DNA of 29,669 bases from contig CAZMFZ010000032.1 in the NCBI GenBank assembly GCA_964565665.1, positions 1-29,669 on the forward strand, given 5' to 3'. The notes beneath the pieces were generated by a model, which ran no database searches, had not been told where the DNA came from, and saw only the letters and a list, made by a program, of their open reading frames with translations. Made by a program: the position numbers and the translations under genes. This DNA is from CAZMFZ01 sp964565665. Its GTDB lineage: Bacteria; Bacteroidota; Bacteroidia; Cytophagales; UBA9547. Every line of letters begins with the position of its first letter. The stretch's first letter is position 1. Shown here in pieces: positions 8,661 through 15,559 of the stretch.

Positions 8661-11444
8661 TTAAAATCTGCAATTGTAAGTGATGGAAGGTAACGGCTGT
8701 GCGAATATTGATAACTGATAGCCATTGGTTACACCATTTTCTGTCCTGAAATAAATAGAATACACGTTTTGCCTGCCAGTTAAATTGTAAACGGCTATAG
8801 TCCACGAACTGTGTGTGAGCTGCTTGATTTTATGGTTTCCATCAATATTTAATGAAACATCGGTGCGGAAATAATCGGGAATGCGGTATTCATTTCTATC
8901 TGAATAATATACCCTTTCCACACCATCAATCTGGTATTTGGTGTAGGGCAAAGTGATGGGGCGGCCGGTACTGTACACTACATTTACCGACACGCTAAAT
9001 CTGTGGCTTAGTCTGTAATTGCCAATAAAATTAAAGCTGTGGGGTTTATCATAATTTGTAGGAAAATACCGGCCGCCATTCACTATGGTGTTGTTTGTGG
9101 GGTCGTTGATTTGTGCCAACGACCTTGAATACGTGTAGCTAACCCAACCATTTATTTTCCCTGCTGTTTTTTTTATTAAAAATTCAGCTCCATAGGCGTA
9201 GCCTTTGCCATTTACCAAATCTCGCTCTATGTTGGGATTTAAAATCAAAGATGCTCCATTCTTAAAGTTCACAGCATTTTGAATGTCTTTGTAATATACT
9301 TCTACTGAAGTCTCAATGGTATTGGATTTCAGGTTTTTGTACAACCCAAGGGAAATCTGGTCGCCAATTTGGGGCTTTAAATAGGGGTCGCTCAATTTCC
9401 AAATATCGGTAGGGGCAATGGCAGTGGTGTTGGAAAGCATGTTAATGTACTGCCTTGTTCTATTATAGCTCAATTTTATAGAGCTACTTTCTGTAAGGCT
9501 ATATTTGGCAGATACCCGAAATTCAGGCCCATGATAAGTTTGAATAATAGCATTTGGATTGTAGAATGTAGAATCTAATACATTGTTTGCTTCGATAGGT
9601 AAACCTTTGGCGTAGTTTAGTACCTTTTTGCTTCCCAGATAATTGAAAACAGAATATCGTAAACCAAGATACACTGAAAATCTTGGAGTAATATCGTATC
9701 TATCTGCAATATATAAGGCACTTTCTAGTCCCTTTTCAGCTTCTATATTTAAGGCTGCAATTTTAGAACTGTCGCCAACGGGTTGAAAATTTCCAGGATT
9801 AATATGATAAGAAGAGGTTGATGCACCAAAATCTATGAAATGCTTAGAAGCATACGTGTAGTGAAAATCAGCTTTTGCATTGATCTGATCAATATTGTAT
9901 TTGAGTGTGTAGGCATTTACTCGATTGTTTCTACTTTCAACAGAGAAATCGTAGCCACTATAGGCTCCTGTAAACACGCCATAAAACTTATTATTAAAAA
10001 TATGACTCCATTTGGCAACAGCACTTTTATTGCTGTATTGATATAAGGTATCGCTGTTGAGTTTAAATTGATCGCTGCTATAATAGCCAGATACCCTTAT
10101 GGTGTTTTTATCATCAATTTCATGGGTAATTTGTGCATTTAAATCATAAAAAGAGGCGGCACTATTCTTTATAGCCTGGTTAGGAATTTGCTTCAATATC
10201 CAATCAGAATAGGTAGATCGCCCGCTTACTAGAAACGAAGTTTTGTTCTTAAATATGGGCCCTTCAAGTGTTAATCGGCCTGTCAAAAGACCTATGCCAG
10301 CCGTTCCACCAAATCTCTTCTTGTTGCCATCTCTTGAATTAATGCTCAGAACAGATGACAACCTTCCCCCATATTCCGCAGGAATAGAACTTTTATAAAG
10401 TTCAACATCTTTAATAACATCTGGATTGAAGGCTGAGAAAAAACCAAATAAATGGGCAGGATTGTAAATGGTTGCATCATTAAATAATATCAAGTTTTGA
10501 TCAGTAGCTCCTCCTCGCACGTTCAATCCCGTACTGCTTTCGCCTACAGTTTGTACCCCAGGCAAAGCCATTACTACACGCAATACATCCATTTCGCCAA
10601 ATACAGAAGGCACTTGTTTCATTTGTTTAATGTCAAGCTTTTCCAAGCCCATTTGCATTCTTGAAACATTGGCATCTTTATCATTTTGAATCAACACTTC
10701 GCGTAAGGCTACAATATCTTGTTTCATATCAATATCAAGCTTGCCATCGGCATAAAGTACAATCTGTCTTTTTGTACTTTTCATTCCAATACTTTTAATC
10801 TTAAGCTCGTATTTGCCTTTCGCTAGTGAAAATGAATAATAGCCAAAAGCATCGGTAGCCGTACCTTTGGTATTGGCTGCATCTACAAATATAATGGCTC
10901 CAACTACCGGCTCGCCCGAATCTATATCTCGTACATGCCCTGAAAGATTGGCATCTCCGGGCTTAATCCCGTCTGTTTTTCTGCCTATCTCATAGAGTTT
11001 ACTTTCTGCGGCAGCTTTCAACTTTACCACTTTTGTGTTTTGGAAATAGTTAGGAATTTTGCCTCCTTCTATAGGAGTTGCACTTCTTTCAAAAAATTGA
11101 AAAGGAAGCTCCGTTTGAATAACAACGGCTTTAGTAACGAATATTCTATTTTGGTTATCAATTGCAAAATTAAAATCTGTACCTGCAAATGCTTCAGTTA
11201 AAAGTTCCTTTACTGGTTTTTCAGCCAAATTGAGAGGAATTTTGAGGCTATCGGTCTGGCTTTTATCATAATAGAAAAAATAGGAAGATTGTGATTCAAT
11301 CTTCTTTACCAATTCATCAAAACCCATACTTGATATTGTGGAAATACCAGTTGTGGTAGTTTCCATTTGGCTATATAATGGTATGGATATGCCAATGCTA
11401 CAAACCAAGAAAAAAAAGATAATTCGAAACAAGCTGTTATTCAT
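8661..11444 (-). CDS. TonB-dependent outer-membrane receptor with STN and CarboxypepD-reg domains
   Basis: A 927-aa outer-membrane receptor. In order: signal peptide (about 1-26, ending YSQ), an STN-like secretin/TonB short N-terminal domain (about 40-106), a linker, a CarboxypepD-regulatory-like domain (about 167-241; LSGHVRDIDSGEPVVGA, GKYELKIKSIGM), a plug domain (about 273-368; LPGVQTVGESSTGLNVRGG, DVELYKSSIPAEYGGRLSSV), and a 22-strand-type barrel ending in the terminal Phe (YNCRF). It imports a ligand using TonB energy; the ligand cannot be read from the sequence. The frame opens at a TTG (11450), but ATG at 11444 is preferred: it gives MNNSLFRIIFFF and overlaps the upstream stop by 8 bases. 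The STN domain often talks to a FecR anti-sigma protein, but no fecR or sigma gene is in this window. Confidence 0.93.
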   Translation of the reverse strand: MNNSLFRIIFFFLVCSIGISIPLYSQMETTTTGISTISSMGFDELVKKIESQSSYFFYYDKSQTDSLKIPLNLAEKPVKELLTEAFAGTDFNFAIDNQNRIFVTKAVVIQTELPFQFFERSATPIEGGKIPNYFQNTKVVKLKAAAESKLYEIGRKTDGIKPGDANLSGHVRDIDSGEPVVGAIIFVDAANTKGTATDAFGYYSFSLAKGKYELKIKSIGMKSTKRQIVLYADGKLDIDMKQDIVALREVLIQNDKDANVSRMQMGLEKLDIKQMKQVPSVFGEMDVLRVVMALPGVQTVGESSTGLNVRGGATDQNLILFNDATIYNPAHLFGFFSAFNPDVIKDVELYKSSIPAEYGGRLSSVLSINSRDGNKKRFGGTAGIGLLTGRLTLEGPIFKNKTSFLVSGRSTYSDWILKQIPNQAIKNSAASFYDLNAQITHEIDDKNTIRVSGYYSSDQFKLNSDTLYQYSNKSAVAKWSHIFNNKFYGVFTGAYSGYDFSVESRNNRVNAYTLKYNIDQINAKADFHYTYASKHFIDFGASTSSYHINPGNFQPVGDSSKIAALNIEAEKGLESALYIADRYDITPRFSVYLGLRYSVFNYLGSKKVLNYAKGLPIEANNVLDSTFYNPNAIIQTYHGPEFRVSAKYSLTESSSIKLSYNRTRQYINMLSNTTAIAPTDIWKLSDPYLKPQIGDQISLGLYKNLKSNTIETSVEVYYKDIQNAVNFKNGASLILNPNIERDLVNGKGYAYGAEFLIKKTAGKINGWVSYTYSRSLAQINDPTNNTIVNGGRYFPTNYDKPHSFNFIGNYRLSHRFSVSVNVVYSTGRPITLPYTKYQIDGVERVYYSDRNEYRIPDYFRTDVSLNIDGNHKIKQLTHSSWTIAVYNLTGRQNVYSIYFRTENGVTNGYQLSIFAQPLPSITYNCRF

Positions 11445-12168
11445 TTCCAATGGAATTGTAATACTCGGTAATTTTCATAATCGCAACTTCAGGGTTTTCT
11501 TTAAAATTGATATTGCTTTCTTTCATGTAGTTCTGAATCTCCTTTTTTTTATCTTTCAACACATTCAACACCGAATTTTTTGAATGAATTTTCTCCAGAT
11601 TGCCATTTTTCAAAATATAAAGCTCATTTCTCTCCAATACATCTCGTCTTACCTGACTATCGCTGGTAATGAGCTCATCTATTATTTTATTTCGGTAAAT
11701 GATAAACTTGGTATTACCATCAGAAATCAAATCGTAATACTGCAAAATGGGCACTCCTTTCTTATCGTTTGCTAGCGAGATATTGACAAAACTATGCCCT
11801 GCGATAGTAAAGCTTTTTACTTTTCCTTTAGTTAATTGAATCTTGATATAGCCACCGTAGTGCTTGGTAATCAGCTCTTGACTCAATAAATTGTACATCA
11901 GAGAAATATTTTCATATACCTCGCCATCGTATAATACGCTACCTGTTTTGAAATCTCTCCCATCAAAGTACGGATGCCCGTTGAGCCTGAAATTATAATT
12001 CACATCTTCCCTACCATTGTAAAGGTGAGAAGTTTGCCCCATGGCTTGGTTATACAATTCTGTCGCAAATTTTATACCTTGGTTGCTAGAAGTATCAGGC
12101 GAAGAAACTTGAGCTGAAATAGAAAAGGTAGCCGCAACGAAAAAAAACAGAAAATAAAGACCTGACAT
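11437..12168 (-). CDS. Exported protein of unknown function, first gene of TonB/DUF4249 operon
   Basis: About 243 aa with an N-terminal signal peptide (MSGLYFLFFFVAATFSISA, cut before Q) and a soluble, probably periplasmic, body. Recognisable stretches are HLYNGREDVNY, GHPYFDGRDFKTGSVLYDGEVYENI, LYNLLSQELI-like and a lysine-rich C-terminus (LKDKKKEIQNYMKES). From memory, proteins with a HPYF..TGSV.YDG.YENV pattern are encoded beside STN-type TonB receptors in other Bacteroidota, with no known function. The frame is open upstream to a TTG at 12270, but that TTG lies inside the predicted -7 box, so it cannot be the start. ATG at 12255 would be almost leaderless and would put a second hydrophobic stretch in front; ATG at 12168 gives a clean signal peptide. 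The gene overlaps the receptor start by 8 bases, which suggests translational coupling. Confidence 0.8.
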   Translation of the reverse strand: MSGLYFLFFFVAATFSISAQVSSPDTSSNQGIKFATELYNQAMGQTSHLYNGREDVNYNFRLNGHPYFDGRDFKTGSVLYDGEVYENISLMYNLLSQELITKHYGGYIKIQLTKGKVKSFTIAGHSFVNISLANDKKGVPILQYYDLISDGNTKFIIYRNKIIDELITSDSQVRRDVLERNELYILKNGNLEKIHSKNSVLNVLKDKKKEIQNYMKESNINFKENPEVAIMKITEYYNSIGNE

Positions 12169-12267
12169 TTTGGCTTTATGGGTTGCTAATGGCGTAACTT
12201 TTTTTAAAGAACTGTTAGAAGCTAAAGGGATGATTATTAAGAAGTTATTGAGCATAATATATTTTAA

Positions 12268-12298
12268 CAAAAGTATAGACTACTTTTAATAAAACAAA
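12268..12298 (-). promoter_or_regulatory. Promoter of the TonB/DUF4249 operon with overlapping inverted repeat
   Basis: Reading the minus strand, TTTG (12298-12295), 19 bases, then TACTTTTG (12275-12268): an excellent match to the Bacteroidota TTTG-N19-TAnnTTTG promoter. The -7 box is one arm of a perfect inverted repeat, AAAAGTA (12269-12275), 5 bases, TACTTTT (12281-12287), which could be an operator. Transcription would begin near 12261, about 93 bases before the ATG at 12168. Confidence 0.7.
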
Positions 12299-12536
12299 AT
12301 TAGGATATTATTTCTTTGAATTGTCATACTTAGAGAAGTACATATTTTTTTCAGCAAATTAAAATTATCAAGAGATTTTCAAGACAAATATTCTATTTAA
12401 CCCATTTCTCCAGTGCCTATTATATACTTTCTAAATTAATTGCAATAGTAAATAACATCTAGACTTTCAAAGTACTACAAGAACAGGAAAACATAAATAA
12501 TACTCGAAGGGTCTAGAAACTGACAGAAAAAAAGTT

Positions 12537-13286
12537 TTAAAACGAATACCCTATTGAAATACCTAGAAAAGGATAATATCTATAATAGACTTGATTTTCA
12601 TAATTAGGATAGTATCCATTAGAAGATAAATAAACACTTCTTTCTTCGCGGATTGCTACAGTCGTTAGAAATGCTCTAAGAAGAAAACCTCTGGCTGATT
12701 GCCTTCTATATCCTATTACCGGAGTAAAATAAAAATAATTATTATCAGAAATAGATGATTCGTCATTAAATAATCTATTTGTTACCACACCCGCTCCACC
12801 TCCAATTTCAAAAAAATTCATTCCATCACCTATATTGTAAGTACTAGTTATATTTAAAATATTTATGGTGGCAAATGGACCGATTCCAACTTTTACTGTA
12901 CCAAAATTATTTTTTTTATTGCTAAAAAATCTTCTTTCATAATTAAGTGATGCGATTAAACCATTGCCTCCAGCTTCAAAAAATACTGAGTTCTTTCTTT
13001 TTATCGGTTCGCAAATGGTAGAAACATCTCGTACCACAGGTGTGCTGCCCGTGGTAAATATATCTTTTTGTCCATTTTCATATTTTACAAAAAGAATATT
13101 GGCTTTAAGTTCGGAATATTCTGGTCCATCGAGGTTGTCTTTCTTTTTGTAAACAACATCTAAAGCATTTACTCTCACTACTTTACCAAATATCTCTTCT
13201 CCAGAGGTTTTCACAATTTGATCTTGGGCAAAAATGCTTCCTGATATAATCAAAATAGCAAACAAGGCAATCGAAATTCTTTTCAT
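12537..13286 (-). CDS. Small outer-membrane beta-barrel protein of unknown function
   Basis: A 249-aa protein with a signal peptide (MKRISIALFAILIISGSIFA, cut before QDQ). Residues about 22-78 (IVKTSGEEIFGKVVRVNALD, DGPEYSELKANILFVKYENG) form a short beta domain common in Bacteroidota secreted proteins (a NGEEI-KVVEV..DGP.YS pattern). From about residue 90 the sequence alternates polar and hydrophobic residues with many aromatic ends (FFEAGGNG, NYERRFFSNK, YFYFTPVIGYRR) and ends ISIGYSF with a terminal Phe, typical of an eight-strand outer-membrane barrel. Substrate or role unknown. It stands alone between two non-coding stretches; the 250 bases downstream (12288-12536) show no gene. Confidence 0.75.
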   Translation of the reverse strand: MKRISIALFAILIISGSIFAQDQIVKTSGEEIFGKVVRVNALDVVYKKKDNLDGPEYSELKANILFVKYENGQKDIFTTGSTPVVRDVSTICEPIKRKNSVFFEAGGNGLIASLNYERRFFSNKKNNFGTVKVGIGPFATINILNITSTYNIGDGMNFFEIGGGAGVVTNRLFNDESSISDNNYFYFTPVIGYRRQSARGFLLRAFLTTVAIREERSVYLSSNGYYPNYENQVYYRYYPFLGISIGYSF

Positions 13287-13314
13287 AGTTAATTTAAATT
13301 TAGTGTATTATTTT

Positions 13315-13339
13315 AAAAAAAAGCTCAAACAAGCTTTTT
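13315..13339 (-). terminator. Intrinsic terminator of the 125-aa protein gene
   Basis: On the minus strand AAAAAGCT, loop TGTTTG, AGCTTTTT and more Ts (total run of eight Ts, 13322-13315). The stem is AT-rich with only a GC pair of steps, so it is modest, but the T-run and position after the stop at 13421 fit. Confidence 0.5.
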
Positions 13340-13420
13340 GCAAAAGCATCTCTTTTAACAGTATATAAACTATTAAAAGCAATGCAGGTAAATTGAAAAT
13401 AGTAAGGTGAGCTGATACGC

Positions 13421-13798
13421 TTATTTTGCTTTAGCCGTTCTAGTAGTGGGTTTTCTATCTGAGGCACGGGTGCCGCCCAATACTTCTATTTCGTTAGCAT
13501 CTTCGCCAAATTTGCCCGGAGCACTGCTAAGTACTGTTGCGTGCATCTTTTTTATCTTAGATTCTACTATATCTATTTCATTAGCTTTGCTGTTAGCCGA
13601 TTTTAATACTTGGTTGTAGCTTTCTACTTTAGCAGTATAGTCTTTTATCAAATCTTCTAATATAAGAGATGTAATAGATTGCACATCTCCTCCATATTCA
13701 ATTACTTTTCCTTTGTCGGAATCTATTTTTTTCATTCCTGCAAGCCTAGTTCGTGCTTTCGATACATCAGAAGATTCTTCCCTTTCTTTAAACGCCAT
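13421..13798 (-). CDS. 125-aa soluble protein of unknown function
   Basis: A small, charged cytosolic protein without a signal peptide. The N-terminus is MAFKEREESSDVSKARTRLAG, the middle (about 45-85, EDLIKDYTAKVESYNQVLKS to ESKIKKMHATVLS) is a likely helical coiled coil, and the C-terminus has KFGEDANEIEVLGGTRASDR followed by a basic tail (KPTTRTAKAK). From memory, small proteins with a KYGKDSNEYEMAGGTRKS-type C-terminus occur in Bacteroidota and cyanobacteria with no assigned function; this is probably a divergent relative. It has a strong predicted promoter and its own terminator, so it is probably monocistronic. The basic tail could touch nucleic acid, but that is inference. Confidence 0.75.
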   Translation of the reverse strand: MAFKEREESSDVSKARTRLAGMKKIDSDKGKVIEYGGDVQSITSLILEDLIKDYTAKVESYNQVLKSANSKANEIDIVESKIKKMHATVLSSAPGKFGEDANEIEVLGGTRASDRKPTTRTAKAK

Positions 13799-13827
13799 AA
13801 TACAATTATTAGAATTTATAAAATTTA

Positions 13828-13870
13828 CTAGTGTGCTTCAAACATACTAGCAATATTTATAATACACAAA
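13828..13870 (-). promoter_or_regulatory. Promoter of the 125-aa protein gene with imperfect inverted repeat
   Basis: On the minus strand TTTG (13870-13867), 20 bases, then TATGTTTG (13846-13839), matching the Bacteroidota -33/-7 pattern. An imperfect inverted repeat CTAGTGTG (13828-13835) and CATACTAG (13843-13850), 7 of 8 matching, surrounds the -7 box and expected start point and may be an operator. Leader of about 35 bases. Confidence 0.55.
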
Positions 13871-14060
13871 TATTTATTTATTTTATTGTACTAAAGTTTA
13901 AATATTTATTTTATTAATTATTTACTAATAATAATAGTCTAGCTAATAAAAAAGGATTGAGTGTAGAGGCCATATTGATATGCGTATAGTTGACAGGTAA
14001 AATATATGTAAGCAGACGTATAATATGCAGTTATATATATCATGTAATTAAAAATTATCT

Positions 14061-14312
14061 GTTTAAATTAAAAAATATATTTTAAAGTTTTAAAAAAATA
14101 GATTGTATTTCTAAAAATATAGGTTGCAATTTAATAATGATACTTATTATTTTAAAAAAAATAGGTTGTATTTCAAAAAAGAGAGATTAGATTTTGAAAA
14201 GTGCAGGTTGTATTACTAAACAAATACCTATCATTTTTAAAAATATACATTGTATTTCTAAAAATAAGGGTTGAATTACTAAATGAAAACATAGTAATTT
14301 AGAAATGATTAA
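14061..14312. repeat. Degenerate tandem array with exact 21-bp period and phased A-tracts
   Basis: Twelve consecutive 21-bp units start at 14061, 14082, 14103, 14124, 14145, 14166, 14187, 14208, 14229, 14250, 14271 and 14292, with no insertion or deletion between them. The consensus begins TTGTATT(T/A)CTAAAAA and ends in an AT-rich ATAGG-like part. The units at 14103 and 14250 are nearly identical; others share roughly half to three quarters of positions. The best conserved parts are TTG at positions 1-3, TATT at 4-7 and the A-run at 11-15. Because 21 bp equals two helical turns, the A-runs lie on one face of the helix, so the DNA is expected to be curved. On the minus strand one frame gives seven-residue repeats (PIFLEIQ-like) interrupted by stop codons. 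Confidence 0.75.
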
Positions 14313-14390
14313 CCTTATTTTAGAATGCTATCTAATTATTTTTATATATATAAGTAAAATTTTTAGCATAGTAGGTATAATATTTAAAAT

Positions 14391-14433
14391 AATGTCTGAA
14401 ACTGATAGTTACAAACCATCAGTTTCAGACATT
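14391..14433 (-). terminator. Strong hairpin ending the SPFH gene
   Basis: A perfect 16-base inverted repeat, AATGTCTGAAACTGAT (14391-14406) and its complement (14418-14433), with an 11-base loop that can itself pair GTT with AAC. It lies 38 bases past the stop at 14471. On the minus strand it is followed by ATTTTAAATATTA rather than a pure T-run, so it could act as a terminator or as a 3'-end stabiliser. Confidence 0.65.
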
Positions 14434-14470
14434 ACAAAGCTATTATTTAGATAAATAGTAAGCAGTAGGC

Positions 14471-15379
14471 TTATTTATCGGTATTGAGTATAATGGGGCT
14501 GCTTTTGCCTCCACTCATGATAATGATTTTGGTGTTGGGCGATATGGCAATATCTTTCTGTGCCTTTATCATTTCGTATTGCAGCTGTTTGTCTGAAAGT
14601 CCGCTGCTCATTATCTTTTGATAGTCGGCTATGCCTTGTGCTTCCACACGCTTGCGGTCTGCTTCTTGGCGTTCTTTATCAAGTACAAACTTCATCTTTT
14701 GCGATTCTTGCTCGGCATTTATTTTCGATTCGATAGCTAACTTTACAGATTCCGGCAAATTGATATTTCTAATCAGCAATTGCTCTAATTGTATGCCTCT
14801 TACTTTAAAATCTTTCTCAATATCTTTAAAAATTCGGCTTTGAAACTCATCTCTCTTAACTGAATACAGCGACACAGCATCGTAATACACTGCATTGTCT
14901 CTTATTTTAGTACGTGTAATGGGCCTTACCACCACATCTTTGTAATCTACCCCTATTTGCTTTAATATTTCGGGTGTTCGCGAGGGCTCTACTCTATATA
15001 ATATGGTCAAATCTATAATTACCTCCAGTCCATCGGCTGTAAGCACCCTTATGGCATCGTCTCCATTCTTGTCGCCTTCATCGTGCACAGACGACATCGT
15101 ATAGTTTTGGGTTTTTTTATCAAAAGTTTTCACTTCTACTAATGGGTTTACCAAGTGAAGCCCACTTTCAAGTATAGCTTCGCTTACGCTTCCGTATAGC
15201 GATTGCACACCTACCTCACCAGCTCCTATTTGCACCACCGATGCCAATAATATACCGATTACTACGCACAGGCCACCCAATACTTTTAGGGTAGTACCAA
15301 ACTTATAATAAAACTCCGAGCCTTTATTTATGGAAAAGGCTACGATAATGGCAATAATTCCTAATACTGAAATAAACAT
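14471..15379 (-). CDS. Prohibitin-type SPFH/Band 7 membrane protein
   Basis: A 302-aa membrane-anchored protein with two N-terminal hydrophobic segments (about 2-17 and 30-50), then an SPFH/Band 7 domain (GEVGVQSLYGSVSEAILESG, GLHLVNPLVEVKTFD, the conserved TADGLEVIIDLTILYRV, VVVRPITRTKIRDNA), then a charged helix (SKINAEQESQKMKFVLDKE to AQGIADYQKIMSSG) that oligomerises the family, and a short tail. The prohibitin subfamily fits better than stomatin/flotillin. Members form large membrane ring assemblies that in bacteria are linked to membrane microdomains and to the FtsH protease; no ftsH is in this window. ATG start; single-gene unit with its own hairpin. Confidence 0.88.
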   Translation of the reverse strand: MFISVLGIIAIIVAFSINKGSEFYYKFGTTLKVLGGLCVVIGILLASVVQIGAGEVGVQSLYGSVSEAILESGLHLVNPLVEVKTFDKKTQNYTMSSVHDEGDKNGDDAIRVLTADGLEVIIDLTILYRVEPSRTPEILKQIGVDYKDVVVRPITRTKIRDNAVYYDAVSLYSVKRDEFQSRIFKDIEKDFKVRGIQLEQLLIRNINLPESVKLAIESKINAEQESQKMKFVLDKERQEADRKRVEAQGIADYQKIMSSGLSDKQLQYEMIKAQKDIAISPNTKIIIMSGGKSSPIILNTDK

Positions 15380-15398
15380 GTCGTATATATTTTATTTG

Positions 15399-15427
15399 TA
15401 AAGTTAGTATTAATAATGTGTTTGCAA
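15399..15427 (-). promoter_or_regulatory. Candidate promoter of the SPFH gene
   Basis: On the minus strand TTG (15427-15425), 18 bases, TAACTTTA (15406-15399): a Bacteroidota -33/-7 pair with one mismatch at the last -7 base. The leader would be about 15 bases. Confidence 0.35.
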
Positions 15428-15559
15428 CACACTGTCTGCAAACCTTTCAGGCAAAGGAAAATGCACAAAAAAATTTTCTAAATAAATATAACCTGCGAAT
15501 AGTTAGTATTTCCAATCGCTATTTCTAACTTCACGCATCAACTTTTTTACTGCCATACA

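Larger units (their letters stand above)
13799..14470. other. 672-bp AT-rich gene-free stretch
   Basis: No plausible gene: all six frames are broken. It contains the promoter and inverted repeat of the 125-aa gene (13828-13870), an AT-rich stretch with two copies of AAATATTTATTT (around 13868 and 13900), a degenerate 21-bp tandem array (about 14061-14312) and a strong hairpin (14391-14433) that ends the prohibitin-type gene. Confidence 0.8.

Noticed and set aside
12169..12270. N-terminal extension of the first TonB-operon gene to the TTG at 12270
   Set aside because: The TTG is part of the predicted -7 box, so it would not be transcribed. The ATG at 12168 gives a normal signal peptide.
13990..14024. 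E. coli-like promoter: TTGACA (13990-13995) and TATAAT (14019-14024)
   Set aside because: The spacer is 23 bases, far from 17, no gene follows in that direction, and Bacteroidota use a different promoter pattern. In such AT-rich DNA these hexamers occur by chance.
14061..14312. CRISPR array
   Set aside because: Units abut with a 21-bp period and there are no unique spacers of constant length, no well conserved repeat and no cas gene.
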